Below are positions 1-8,357 of a stretch of DNA of 64,000 bases, in pieces. This DNA is from Streptomyces sp. S465 (GTDB taxonomy: Bacteria > Actinomycetota > Actinomycetes > Streptomycetales > Streptomycetaceae). The notes beneath the pieces were generated by a model, which ran no database searches, had not been told where the DNA came from, and saw only the letters and a list, made by a program, of their open reading frames with translations. The position numbers were made by a program, and so were the translations under genes. Within the stretch, counting starts at the first letter, position 1. Each line of letters begins with the position of its first letter. The stretch is taken from positions 1,054,001-1,118,000 of the forward strand of contig NZ_CP114036.1 of assembly GCF_026898115.1 (NCBI RefSeq), given 5' to 3'.

Positions 1-1
1 T

Positions 2-487
2 GCCGAGACGGTCTTCATCGACGAGGGGTTCACCCCGCAGCTGATCGCGGAGGCCCTGCCCCGGGACCGGCCGCTCACCGTGATCACCGCTTCCCTCGCG
101 ACCGCCACCGGCCTCGCTCCCCGTGACAACACCACCGTGCTGCTCCTCGGCGGCCGGGTGCGCGGGGGCACGATGGCCACCGTCGACCACTGGGCGACGC
201 ATATGCTTTCGGGCTTCGTCATCGACCTGGCCTTCATCGGCGCCAACGGCATCTCCCGCCAGTACGGCCTGACCACCCCGGATCCGGCGGTCAGTGAGAT
301 CAAGGCGCAGGTGGTGCGGGTCTCCCGGCGGAAGATCTTCTCCGGGGTGCACACCAAGTTCGGAGCCGTCAGCTTCTGCCGGTTCGCGGATGTGTCGGAT
401 TTCGAAACCATCGTGACCGACACCGGTCTACCGCTGACCGAGGCACATCGCTATTCGCTGCTGGGCCCGCAGATCGTCAGGGTCTGA
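2..487 (+). CDS. DeoR/GlpR-family transcriptional regulator, C-terminal part (5' truncated by window edge)
   Basis: The open frame enters from the left edge in frame 2 and stops at TGA 485-487, so only the last ~161 residues are seen; the N-terminal helix-turn-helix lies outside the window. The visible part is the DeoR effector-binding domain: VFIDEGFT (the DeoR 'DxGTT'-like sugar-phosphate loop), VITAS, LLGGRVR and FIGANGIS, ending in the usual HTKFG / FADVSDFETIVTD block. DeoR proteins bind phosphorylated sugars or polyols and normally repress the adjacent catabolic operon. The next genes are a polyol-type ABC importer and dehydrogenase in the same orientation, so it is probably their local regulator. 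The family call is secure; the effector is unknown. Confidence 0.85.
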   Translation, partial: AETVFIDEGFTPQLIAEALPRDRPLTVITASLATATGLAPRDNTTVLLLGGRVRGGTMATVDHWATHMLSGFVIDLAFIGANGISRQYGLTTPDPAVSEIKAQVVRVSRRKIFSGVHTKFGAVSFCRFADVSDFETIVTDTGLPLTEAHRYSLLGPQIVRV

Positions 488-542
488 CGTCCCTCCTCCG
501 CTGTTTTTACTTTTTCCCCCCGTCCCTTCGATTGGACCCGTT

Positions 543-1892
543 ATGCCAGTCCTGACTCTTCGTGCTGCCCGGATACCGGTGGTGGCCCTGACCGCGGGCG
601 CGCTCCTGACCGGTTGCGCCGGTATGGGAGGCGGCAGCTCAGGCGACAAGACCGTCAATGTTCTGATGGTGAACAACCCGCAGATGGTGGATTTGCAGAA
701 GCTCACCAAAAAGTACTTCACCAAGGAAACGGGCATCACGGTCAGGTTCACGATGATGCCGGAGAACGAGGTCCGCGACAAGATCAGTCAGGACTTCGCC
801 AACCAGGCCCGCCAGTACGACGTGGCCACCATCAGCAATTACGAGGTGCCCTTCTACGCGGAGAACGACTGGCTGCTGCCGCTCGACTCCTACGCGGCCA
901 AGGACAAGGCGTTCGACCAGAAGGACATCCTTCCCTCGATGCGGGAGTCGCTGACCGCCGAGGACGGCAAGCTCTACGCCGAGCCCTTCTACGGCGAGTC
1001 GTCGTTCCTGATGTACCGCAAGGACATCCTCGCCGAGAACCACCTGAAGATGCCCGAGCACCCCACCTGGCAGCAGGTCGCGGACATCGCGGCCAAGGTG
1101 GACGGCTCCCGCAAGGGGATGAACGGCATCTGTCTGCGCGGACTGCCCGGCTGGGGTGAGCTGATGGCCCCGCTGACCACGGTGGTCAACACCTTCGGCG
1201 GGACGTGGTTCACCAAGGACTGGAAGGCGCAGCTGGACTCGCCCGAGTTCACCAAGGCGACGAAGTTCTATGTCGACCTGGTGCGCAAGCACGGTGAGGC
1301 CGGTGCGGCCCAGTCGGGCTTCGCCGAGTGCCTGAACAACCTCACCCAGGGCAAGAGCGCCATGTGGTACGACGCCACCTCGGCCGCCGGGTCGCTGGAG
1401 GCCGCCAAGTCCCCCGTCAAGGGCAAGATCGGCTACGTCCAGGCGCCGGTGGAGAAGACCGAGAGCTCCGGCTGGCTCTACACCTGGGCCTGGGGCGTCC
1501 AGAAGGCGTCGCGCCACCCCGACAACGCCTGGAAGTTCATCTCCTGGGCCTCCAGCAAGGAGTACGAGGCCCTGGTCGGCAAGGAGTTCGGCTGGTCCAA
1601 CGTGCCCGCGGGCAAGCGGTCGTCCACCTACACCAATCCGGACTACAAGGACACCGCCGGCACCTTCTCCGAGGAAACCCGCAAGGCCATCACCAGCGCC
1701 AAGCCACGTGACCCTGGGGTGCAGCCGCGGCCGACCATCGGTATCCAGTTCGTCGACATCCCCGAATTCGCCGATCTGGGCACCAAGGTGGCCCAGGAGA
1801 TCAGCGCCGCCATCGCCGGAAAGCAGTCCGTCGAGACGGCATTGAAGAATTCGCAGAAGCTGGCCGAGAAGGTCGCCGAGGAGTACCGATGA
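543..1892 (+). CDS. Extracellular sugar/polyol-binding lipoprotein of an ABC importer
   Basis: 449-residue solute-binding protein of the MalE/SmoE class. The N terminus is a lipoprotein signal with the lipobox LTGC at about residues 20-23, followed by a Gly/Ser linker, so it should be anchored on the outer face of the membrane. Typical family segments include VDLQKLTKKYFTKETGI, the W-rich YTWAWG / KFISWASSKEY region and the C-terminal GVQPRPTIG block. It overlaps the first permease by 4 bases (ATGA). The neighbouring sorbitol-type dehydrogenase suggests sorbitol, mannitol or a similar polyol as substrate; this is inferred from context. No clear Shine-Dalgarno precedes this ATG; a T-rich tract lies at about 505-520 in the 55-base gap after the regulator. 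Confidence 0.9.
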   Translation: MPVLTLRAARIPVVALTAGALLTGCAGMGGGSSGDKTVNVLMVNNPQMVDLQKLTKKYFTKETGITVRFTMMPENEVRDKISQDFANQARQYDVATISNYEVPFYAENDWLLPLDSYAAKDKAFDQKDILPSMRESLTAEDGKLYAEPFYGESSFLMYRKDILAENHLKMPEHPTWQQVADIAAKVDGSRKGMNGICLRGLPGWGELMAPLTTVVNTFGGTWFTKDWKAQLDSPEFTKATKFYVDLVRKHGEAGAAQSGFAECLNNLTQGKSAMWYDATSAAGSLEAAKSPVKGKIGYVQAPVEKTESSGWLYTWAWGVQKASRHPDNAWKFISWASSKEYEALVGKEFGWSNVPAGKRSSTYTNPDYKDTAGTFSEETRKAITSAKPRDPGVQPRPTIGIQFVDIPEFADLGTKVAQEISAAIAGKQSVETALKNSQKLAEKVAEEYR

Positions 1893-2857
1893 GTAACCCG
1901 ACGACGGCAGTGCCCGTACACGACGAGCGGCCACCGACCGCGGCGGCCCCCGCCGCCGCCAAGCGCCCCGGGGCGCCGAGGAACCGGGCCCGGGAGTGGG
2001 CCACCCGGGCGCCGCTGCTGCCCGCGCTGATCTTCCTGATCGTGGTCACCCAGCTTCCGTTCGTGGCGACCCTGGTGATCTCGCTCTTCGACTGGAACTC
2101 CTTCCGTCCCGACCGCCGTGAGTTCGCGGGACTGGAGAACTACAAGACGGTGCTCAGCGACGAGGCACTGCGCGACTCCATCGTCACCACCGTGCTGCTG
2201 ACCGCCTCCGTGGTGATCGTCAGCGTGGTGCTGGGGCTGCTGCTGGCGCTGCTGCTGGACCGCAAGTTCCGTGGCCGGGGCCTGGTCCGCACCATGCTCA
2301 TCGCACCCTTCCTGCTGGTGCCGGTGGCCTCCGCGCTGCTGTGGAAGCATGCGCTGTACAACCCCGAGTACGGCCTGTTCAACGGCGTGCTCAACTGGCT
2401 GGGCGGGCCCCAGCCGGAGTGGCTCACCGATACGCCGCTGATCGCGGTGGAGGCGTCGCTGATCTGGCAGTGGACGCCGTTCATGATGCTCATCCTGCTG
2501 GCCGGGCTCCAGAGCCGCCCGCTGGAGACGATGGAGGCGGCCCGGCTGGACGGGGCCGGCAACTGGCAGATCTTCCGCTATCTGACGCTGCCGCATCTGC
2601 GCCGCTATCTGGAGCTGGGCACGCTGCTCGGGTCCATCTACATCGTGCAGAACTTCGACGCCGTGTTCACCATGACCCGCGGTGGCCTGGACACCGCCAA
2701 CCTCCCCTACACCATTTACGAAACCTTCTACAACGCCCACGAGTACGGGCTGGCATCGGCCGCGGGTGTCGTGGTGGTGATCGGCACGATCATCATCGCC
2801 ACCTTCGCGCTGCGCGTGGTGTCGTCCCTCTTCCGTGAGGAGGTGTCCCGCGCATGA
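1889..2857 (+). CDS. Sugar/polyol ABC transporter permease (MalF/SmoF-like)
   Basis: 322-residue inner-membrane permease with a proline/alanine-rich cytoplasmic N terminus (about 1-40) and six predicted membrane segments. The ABC-permease EAA loop is visible as METMEAARLDGAGNWQIF around residues 210-230, the site that contacts the ATPase. It starts at ATG 1889, overlapping the binding-protein stop, with GAGGAG upstream, and overlaps the next permease by 4 bases, so the three are translationally coupled. No ATPase gene lies in the operon, which is usual in Streptomyces where MsiK energises many sugar importers. The family is secure; the substrate is inferred from the dehydrogenase at the end of the operon. 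Confidence 0.9.
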   Translation: MSNPTTAVPVHDERPPTAAAPAAAKRPGAPRNRAREWATRAPLLPALIFLIVVTQLPFVATLVISLFDWNSFRPDRREFAGLENYKTVLSDEALRDSIVTTVLLTASVVIVSVVLGLLLALLLDRKFRGRGLVRTMLIAPFLLVPVASALLWKHALYNPEYGLFNGVLNWLGGPQPEWLTDTPLIAVEASLIWQWTPFMMLILLAGLQSRPLETMEAARLDGAGNWQIFRYLTLPHLRRYLELGTLLGSIYIVQNFDAVFTMTRGGLDTANLPYTIYETFYNAHEYGLASAAGVVVVIGTIIIATFALRVVSSLFREEVSRA

Positions 2858-3732
2858 CCGCCGTGAGCACCCCGGTGACCATCACCCCCGTGACGGACGC
2901 GGCCCGCCGGGCCAAGCGGCGCGGTGCGGCACTCGGCCTGCTGGCCTGGTTCGTCGGCATCGTGTTCGTCCTGCCGGTGCTGTGGATGCTGCTGACCTCG
3001 TTCCACTCCGAGGCCGACGCCGCCACCAACCCGCCGTCGCTGACCGCTTCGCTGACCCTCGACGGGTACAAGGAGTTCTTCGGCTCGGGCGGCGGGGCCA
3101 GCCCGTGGCCCTCGCTGCTCAACTCGCTGGGCACGTCGCTCTTCTCCACCTGCTTCGTGCTGCTGCTGGCGCTTCCGGCGGCGTACGCGCTGTCGATCCG
3201 GCCGGTGCGCAAGTGGACGGATGTGATGTTCTTCTTCCTGTCCACCAAGATGCTGCCGGTGGTGGCCGGACTGCTGCCGATCTTCCTGTTCGCCAAGGAC
3301 ATCGACTTCCTGGACAACGTCTGGCTGCTGGTCATCCTCTACACCTCGATGAACCTGCCGATCGCGGTGTGGATGATGCAGTCCTTCCTCGCCGACGTCC
3401 CGGTGTCGATCATCGAGGCCGCCCAGATGGACGGAGCGCGGCTGCCGACCATCCTGTGGCGGGTCGTCGCCCCGATCGCGGGGCCGGGCATCGCCGCCAC
3501 CTCGCTGATCTGTTTCATCTTCAGCTGGAACGAGATGCTCTTCGCCCAGGTGCTCACCGGTGTGGTCGCCCAGACCGCCCCGGCGTTCCTGACCACCTTC
3601 GTCACCAGCCAGGGCCTGTTCCTGGCCAAGGTGTGCGCCGCGTCGATCGTCATTTCCCTCCCGGTGCTCGCCGCCGGTTTCGCCGCCCAGGACAAGCTGG
3701 TTCAGGGCCTTTCGCTAGGAGCAGTCAAATGA
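2854..3732 (+). CDS. Sugar/polyol ABC transporter permease (MalG/SmoG-like)
   Basis: 292-residue second permease subunit, with six membrane segments and the EAA loop VSIIEAAQMDGARLPTI around residues 185-202. The segment MLPVVAGLLPIFLFAKDI with YTSMNLPIAVWMM is typical of the mannitol/sorbitol SmoG-type subgroup. ATG 2854 overlaps the stop of the previous permease and has GAGGAGGT upstream. Its stop overlaps the start of the zinc dehydrogenase (ATGA at 3729-3732), so transport and the first oxidation step should be made together. Confidence 0.9.
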   Translation: MTAVSTPVTITPVTDAARRAKRRGAALGLLAWFVGIVFVLPVLWMLLTSFHSEADAATNPPSLTASLTLDGYKEFFGSGGGASPWPSLLNSLGTSLFSTCFVLLLALPAAYALSIRPVRKWTDVMFFFLSTKMLPVVAGLLPIFLFAKDIDFLDNVWLLVILYTSMNLPIAVWMMQSFLADVPVSIIEAAQMDGARLPTILWRVVAPIAGPGIAATSLICFIFSWNEMLFAQVLTGVVAQTAPAFLTTFVTSQGLFLAKVCAASIVISLPVLAAGFAAQDKLVQGLSLGAVK

Positions 3733-4718
3733 GGGCCGCCGTCATCGAAGCCCCCGGCAAGGTCACCGTCACCACCGTCGCCGACCCCACCCCGGGGCCC
3801 CGTGAGGTCGTGGTGGACGTGGCGGCCTGCGGGCTGTGCGGCACCGACCTGCACATTCTTCAGGGGGAGTTCGCGCCCACGCTGCCCATCGTCCCCGGGC
3901 ACGAGTTCGCCGGTGTGGTCGTGGGCATCGGCAGCGGTGTCACCGAGGTCGCGGTGGGCGACCGGGTCGCCGTGGACCCCTCCCTGCACTGTCATGAGTG
4001 CCGTTACTGCCGGATCGGCCGGGGCAACCTGTGCGACAACTGGAACGCGATCGGGGTCAGCGTCCCCGGCGGGGCCGCCGAGTTCGCGGTGGCCCCGGTG
4101 GCCAACTGCGTCAAGCTGCCCGAGCACGTGGAGGTGGCCGACGCGGCCCTGATCGAGCCGCTGTCCTGCGCGGTGCGCGGCTATGACGTGCTCAACGGCA
4201 ACCTGGGCGCCGAGGTGCTCATCTACGGCTCCGGCACCATGGGGCTGATGATGCTGGAGCTGGCCAAGCGGACCGGCGCCACCAGCGTGGACGTGCTCGA
4301 TGTCAACGCCGAGCGGCTGGCCACCGCCACCACCCTCGGCTGCAGCCGGGCCGCCGCCTCGGCGGACGAGCTGGACCAGCCGCGCGGCTGGGACGTGGTC
4401 ATCGACGCCACCGGCAACCAGGCCGCCATCCAGGACGGGCTGGGCCGGGTGGCCAAGGCCGGCACGTTCCTCCAGTTCGGCGTCTCCGACTACGCGACGC
4501 GGGCCGTCATCGAGCCGTACAAGATCTACAACCAGGAGATCACCATCACCGGCTCCATGGCCGTGCTGCACAGCTACGAGCGTGCCGCCGGGCTGTTCGC
4601 GACCGGGGTGCTGGACCCGCAGATCTTCATCAGCCACCGGCTGCCGCTGGAGGAGTACCCCAAGGCGCTCGACCAGTTCCAGTCGGGCCAGGGCCGCAAG
4701 ATCGTGGTCGTCCCGTAA
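3729..4718 (+). CDS. Zinc-dependent polyol/alcohol dehydrogenase (sorbitol dehydrogenase-like)
   Basis: 329-residue medium-chain dehydrogenase. Catalytic-zinc ligands are visible as CGLCGTDLH (about residue 37) and GHEFAG (about 61), and the four-cysteine structural-zinc lobe as CHECRYCRIGRGNLC. The Rossmann nucleotide site is IYGSGTMGLMMLELAKRTGA, and VDVLDVNAERL puts an acidic residue at the end of beta-2, favouring NAD. It would oxidise the polyol imported by the upstream transporter to a ketose. ATG 3729 overlaps the permease stop. A strong hairpin follows at 4731-4766, ending the operon. Sorbitol/mannitol specificity is inferred from transporter similarity. Confidence 0.88.
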   Translation: MRAAVIEAPGKVTVTTVADPTPGPREVVVDVAACGLCGTDLHILQGEFAPTLPIVPGHEFAGVVVGIGSGVTEVAVGDRVAVDPSLHCHECRYCRIGRGNLCDNWNAIGVSVPGGAAEFAVAPVANCVKLPEHVEVADAALIEPLSCAVRGYDVLNGNLGAEVLIYGSGTMGLMMLELAKRTGATSVDVLDVNAERLATATTLGCSRAAASADELDQPRGWDVVIDATGNQAAIQDGLGRVAKAGTFLQFGVSDYATRAVIEPYKIYNQEITITGSMAVLHSYERAAGLFATGVLDPQIFISHRLPLEEYPKALDQFQSGQGRKIVVVP

Positions 4719-4730
4719 CCGTACGTGGTT

Positions 4731-4766
4731 GACGGCCCAAGCCGGGGGCACCAGGCTTGGGCCGTC
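4731..4766. terminator. Intrinsic terminator hairpin after the polyol operon
   Basis: Perfect 13-bp stem (GACGGCCCAAGCC pairing with GGCTTGGGCCGTC) around a 10-base loop, 12 bases after the dehydrogenase stop and 28 bases before the next ATG. No long U tract follows, as is common in Streptomyces. It separates the polyol operon from the FAD oxidoreductase. Confidence 0.8.
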
Positions 4767-4794
4767 GTCAATCATGATCGGGAGAGGGCGGGAC

Positions 4795-6165
4795 ATGGGC
4801 AAGGGCCACGCGGTGGTGGTGGGCGGAGGACTGGCGGGCACGCTGGCGGCGGGCGCGCTCCTCGGCCACGTCGAGGGGGTCACCCTCGTGGAGCGCGACC
4901 GCTATCCCGAGCAGCCCGTCTTCCGTAAGGGCGTACCCCAGGGCCGCCATCTGCACGTCTTCCTCAGCGGCGGGCGGCGCGCCCTGGAGGAGCTGTTCCC
5001 CGGGCTGGGAAGCGAACTGGAGGCGGCCGGCGCGCACCGCCTCGAAGCGCCGCGCGATGTGATCACCAAGGCCCCCAACGGCTGGCAGCGCCGCTACCAC
5101 GAGGGCAGACACATCACGACCAGCTGCACCCGGGCGCTGTTCGACGCCACCGTACGGGCGCGGGTGCTGGCCGAGGCCGAGAGGTCCGGGACCCGGGTGG
5201 AGGTGCTCCAGGCCACCGAGGTCATCGGGCTGCTCGGCGGCGCGGACCGGGTGACCGGCGTACGGGTACGGGCGCGGGACGCCGGGCACGCCGAGCGGGA
5301 GCTGCCCGCCGATCTGGTCGTCGACGCCTCGGGGCGCGGCTCGCGCGCCCCCCGGTGGCTGGCGGAACTGGGCGCTCCGGTGCCGCGCGAGGAGGTCGTC
5401 GACGCCGGGATCGGCTACTGCACCCAGATGTTCCGGCCCGCCGAGCCGCTGGACATGGTGATGGTCATCCAGCCGCGCCCGGAATGTCCGCGCGGCGCGG
5501 CGTGGTCCCCCGTCGAGGACGGCAACTGGCTGCTGACCCTGTCGGGGGTGCGCGGCCAGCATCCGCCGACCGAGGGCTCGGAAGTGCTCGGCTTCGTCAA
5601 GTCCCTGGGCGAGCCGGCGCTCTACGAACACCTGCTGACCTGTGAGCCGGTCTCCCCGCCGTACGGATTCCGCGACACCTCCAACCGCCGCCGCCACTAC
5701 GACGCCCCGGGCGGGGTGCCCGAGGGGTTCCTCGCGGTCTCGGACGCCGCCTGCACCTTCAACCCGGTCTACGGGCAGGGCATGTCGGTGGCCGCCCTCA
5801 GCGGGCTGGCCCTGCGCCGCTGCCTGGCCGAGGGAGGTCTGCGGCCCGGTTTCGCGGCCACCGCGCAGCGCGCCGTGGCCCGTGCGAGCGACACCGCCTG
5901 GCTGACCGCCGTCGGCGCGGACCGCCCGTACGCCACGGACGCGGACGCGACACCGCCGGGCGCGGCCGAGCGGCTGCGGAGCTGGTACTTCGGGCGGCTG
6001 GCGGCTCGGGCGACGATCGACCGGGTGGTGGGCGCGGCGTTCCGGGACGTCACATACCTGGCCGCGGCCCCGTCCCGCCTGATGTCCCCCGCCGTCGCCC
6101 TGCGGACGGTGCTTCTGCCAAAGGCCCGCGGCCTCACGGCCCCGCCACTGCGCGTGGAGACCTGA
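4795..6165 (+). CDS. FAD-dependent oxidoreductase / monooxygenase-like protein
   Basis: 456-residue flavoprotein. Residues 5-35 hold the dinucleotide fold VVVGGGLAGTLAAGALLG with a terminal acidic residue in LVERDR; the second FAD motif appears as LVVDASGRGSRAPRWL (about residue 175), and the third as VSDAACTFNPVYGQGMSVAA near residue 320, as in p-hydroxybenzoate-hydroxylase-fold monooxygenases and geranylgeranyl-reductase-like proteins. ATG 4795 is preferred over the in-frame ATG at 4774 because GGGAG lies 8-10 bases upstream of the former. It stands alone between two strong terminators, so neither partner nor substrate can be inferred. The flavoprotein call is secure; hydroxylase versus reductase activity is open. 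Confidence 0.78.
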   Translation: MGKGHAVVVGGGLAGTLAAGALLGHVEGVTLVERDRYPEQPVFRKGVPQGRHLHVFLSGGRRALEELFPGLGSELEAAGAHRLEAPRDVITKAPNGWQRRYHEGRHITTSCTRALFDATVRARVLAEAERSGTRVEVLQATEVIGLLGGADRVTGVRVRARDAGHAERELPADLVVDASGRGSRAPRWLAELGAPVPREEVVDAGIGYCTQMFRPAEPLDMVMVIQPRPECPRGAAWSPVEDGNWLLTLSGVRGQHPPTEGSEVLGFVKSLGEPALYEHLLTCEPVSPPYGFRDTSNRRRHYDAPGGVPEGFLAVSDAACTFNPVYGQGMSVAALSGLALRRCLAEGGLRPGFAATAQRAVARASDTAWLTAVGADRPYATDADATPPGAAERLRSWYFGRLAARATIDRVVGAAFRDVTYLAAAPSRLMSPAVALRTVLLPKARGLTAPPLRVET

Positions 6166-6177
6166 CCGCGCTCCGCG

Positions 6178-6220
6178 CACCGGCGCCCGCCGGGAGCCCA
6201 GCCCCCGGCGGGCGCCGGTG
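6178..6220. terminator. Strong bidirectional terminator hairpin
   Basis: Perfect 17-bp stem (arms 6178-6194 and 6204-6220, core GGCGCCCGCCGGG) around a 9-base loop, 12 bases after the stop of the FAD oxidoreductase. It can also stop minus-strand transcription coming from the aldolase operon. Confidence 0.85.
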
Positions 6221-6355
6221 TCGCGGGCTTCATCCCCGCCCCCGCGGGGACAGGCCCCGGCCCGGTGCCGCGAGCTTCGCCCCGGCTCCCGCGGGGACAG
6301 GCTTCGGGCTTCCGGTATCGCGAGGCCGCGCCCCAGCGCCCGCGGCACATAGGGC
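6215..6355. repeat. Three degenerate ~41-bp tandem repeats in the intergenic region 6166-6495
   Basis: The unit starts CCGGTGTCGCGGGCTTC and ends CCCGCGGGGACAGGC. Copy 1 is 6215-6255, copy 2 is 6262-6302 (mostly identical), and a decayed copy starts at 6312. Each unit contains an internal self-complementary CCCGCGGG. They lie just past the terminator and 3' of the minus-strand aldolase. No gene is visible in 6221-6495. Confidence 0.6.
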
Positions 6356-6495
6356 CCTGCCGCCGCCGGACTGCCTGGGCCGGGGTCTGCGCGCCGCCCC
6401 AGGCCCCACCGGCAGCGGCCTCGGCCTCCGGTCGTGGAGCCCGGCGCCACCCCCCGCGCCCGGCCGGGCGGAGCCGCGGTCCCGAGGGGGAGCAC

Positions 6496-7263
6496 TCAGG
6501 CTGTGGCGTCGCGCAGGTGTGCCGCGGCGGCCTGCTCCAGGTGGACCAGGTCGCTGCTGACCGTGGCGAAGGTGAAGCCCTGGGCCAGGCGCTTGGCGGC
6601 CGTCGCGCCGTCGGGGCAGTGGATACCGGCGGCGATGTTCGCGGCCCGCGCCTCCTCGGCGACCTTCGCCAGGGCCGCGTCGAACTTCTCCGCGACCGAG
6701 GTGTCGGTCGAGGTGCGGCCGCCGAGCGCGATGGTGAGGTCGGAGGGGCCGATGTAGACACCGTCGAGCCCGTCCGTCGCGCAGATCTCCGCCGTGTTGG
6801 CCAGCGCCTGGGCCGTCTCGATCATCACGATGCAGGCGACCTGCTCGTTGGACTCGGCTGGGGTGGGGCCGACCCGCAGGCCCGAGCGCATCGGGCCGTA
6901 GGAGCGCACCCCGAGCGGGGGGTAGCGGCAGTAGCTGACCGCGGCGGCCGCCTCCTCGGCGCTGTTGACCAGTGGGACGATGACCCCACGGGCGCCGGCG
7001 TCGAGGGCCTGGCCGATCCAGAAGCCGTCGTTGGCCGGGACGCGCACCATCCCGGCGGAGGTGCCGCGGGCGTCGATGGCGGTCATCGCGCCGAGGGTGC
7101 CCTGGTAATCGAGGAGGCCGTGCTGGGCGTCGACGCAGATGTAGTCGTAGCCGAGCCCGGCCAGGCGCTCGGTGCCGACGGGGTTGTCGAGGACGACCCA
7201 GTAACCGATGATCCGCTGGCGGGCGCGCAGCCGGGCCGCGAAGTCGGCGGGGGAAGTGTTCAT
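6496..7263 (-). CDS. HpcH/HpaI-family aldolase (class II, pyruvate-forming)
   Basis: 255-residue TIM-barrel aldolase of the HpaI/GarL/RhmA group. Family signatures are DYICVDAQHG (catalytic His), MVRVPAND, a Glu metal ligand in MIETAQAL, and GVYIGPSDL (Asp ligand region). These enzymes cleave 2-keto-3-deoxy acids to pyruvate or a related keto acid plus an aldehyde, using Mg or Mn. The usual Glu before the catalytic His is Gln here (DAQHG). It is the last gene of a minus-strand set with a 2-hydroxyacid dehydrogenase and a carrier, probably a sugar-acid or hydroxyacid pathway. It lies 90 bases downstream of the dehydrogenase. Substrate unknown. Confidence 0.88.
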   Translation of the reverse strand: MNTSPADFAARLRARQRIIGYWVVLDNPVGTERLAGLGYDYICVDAQHGLLDYQGTLGAMTAIDARGTSAGMVRVPANDGFWIGQALDAGARGVIVPLVNSAEEAAAAVSYCRYPPLGVRSYGPMRSGLRVGPTPAESNEQVACIVMIETAQALANTAEICATDGLDGVYIGPSDLTIALGGRTSTDTSVAEKFDAALAKVAEEARAANIAAGIHCPDGATAAKRLAQGFTFATVSSDLVHLEQAAAAHLRDATA

Positions 7264-7353
7264 GCTGTCAGCTTCTCTCGTGGTGTCTCGGGGGCGGATG
7301 CGGGGGTGGTCATGGGGATCCGGGGTGCGTCGCCCGGTGTTCCGGTGTTGCGT

Positions 7354-8352
7354 TCACACCACGGCGTTCACCGGGTCCTCTCCCCGCAGGACGCGCACCA
7401 CATCGGCGGCCACGGTGGTGCCCATCGCGGCGTTGGCCTGCTGGGTGAACGCGGCGCAGTGCGGGGTCAGCACCGCGTTGGGCGCGGTGAGCAGCGGATG
7501 ACCGGCCGGGGGTTCGGTGGCGAACACATCGATACCGGCCGCCGCGATATGCCCGCTGTGCAGCAGTTCGGCGAGGGCCTCTTCGTCGATCAGCCCGCCC
7601 CGCGCCGTATTGATGACACAGGATCCGGGTTTCATGGCCGCCAGTTCGGCGCGGCCGAGCAGCGGTCCGCCCGAGGGCCCCGGCAGATGCAGGGTGAGCA
7701 CATCGGCGGCCGCGATCAGCTCCTCGAAGGTCACGGACCGCACCCCCTGTTCGGCGAAGACGGCCGCGGGAAGGTGCGGGTCGTAGGCGATGAGGTCCAT
7801 GTCGAAGCCGCGGGCGCGGCGGGCGACGGCCTGTCCGATCCGGCCGAAGCCGACGATGCCGAGGGTGCGCCCGGCCAGTTCGGGCCCGAAGAAGCGGTCC
7901 CAGCGGCCGCCGGTGACCGAGGCGTGCGCGGGCACGATGCGCCGTACGGCGGCCAGCAGCAGGGCCATCGTCATATCGGCGACCGCCGTGGTGTTGGTTC
8001 CGGGGGCGTTGACCACGCGGACGCCGTGTGCGGCGGCCGCGGCAAGGTCGATGTTGTCGGTGCCGACGCCGTGTTTGGCGACGACCTCCAGCCCCGGCGC
8101 CGCCGCCAGGACCGCCGCCGTCACCGGGTCGAGCCCGATGACCAGCGCCCTGGCGCCCTCGGCCTCCTCGATCAGCTGTCGTTCGGTGAGCGGATGCGCC
8201 GCCCGCGCGGTGCGCACCGGCACCCCGGCGGCCGCGAACACCTCCCAGGGCTCGCTCGCATGCTGTCCGAAGCTCGGTGTGGTCACCAGGACGTCATGGC
8301 CGGTGGCCGCACCGGACCCGCCCGCCCCGCTCGGCTCACGCAACTCGCTCAA
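7354..8352 (-). CDS. D-isomer-specific 2-hydroxyacid dehydrogenase
   Basis: About 332 residues. The NAD-binding domain shows LGIVGFGRIGQAVARRARGF with an acidic residue following (AYDPH). The catalytic Arg is in NTARGGLIDEEAL, the Glu in ATEPP and the His in LTPHCAAF, all as in the phosphoglycerate/glyoxylate reductase family. No ATG fits the N terminus (the conserved strand starts DVLVTTPSFG). TTG at 8352 is chosen because GGGGAG lies 9 bases upstream and it begins 5 bases after the carrier's stop; TTG 8343 or GTG 8282 are alternatives. Likely coupled to the upstream carrier. It would interconvert a 2-keto and a 2-hydroxy acid in the same pathway as the aldolase. Confidence 0.82.
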   Translation of the reverse strand: MSELREPSGAGGSGAATGHDVLVTTPSFGQHASEPWEVFAAAGVPVRTARAAHPLTERQLIEEAEGARALVIGLDPVTAAVLAAAPGLEVVAKHGVGTDNIDLAAAAAHGVRVVNAPGTNTTAVADMTMALLLAAVRRIVPAHASVTGGRWDRFFGPELAGRTLGIVGFGRIGQAVARRARGFDMDLIAYDPHLPAAVFAEQGVRSVTFEELIAAADVLTLHLPGPSGGPLLGRAELAAMKPGSCVINTARGGLIDEEALAELLHSGHIAAAGIDVFATEPPAGHPLLTAPNAVLTPHCAAFTQQANAAMGTTVAADVVRVLRGEDPVNAVV

Positions 8353-8357
8353 CTCCC

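Noticed and set aside
639..1934. Long minus-strand frame opposite the sugar-binding protein.
   Set aside because: Shadow of the real gene without family features.
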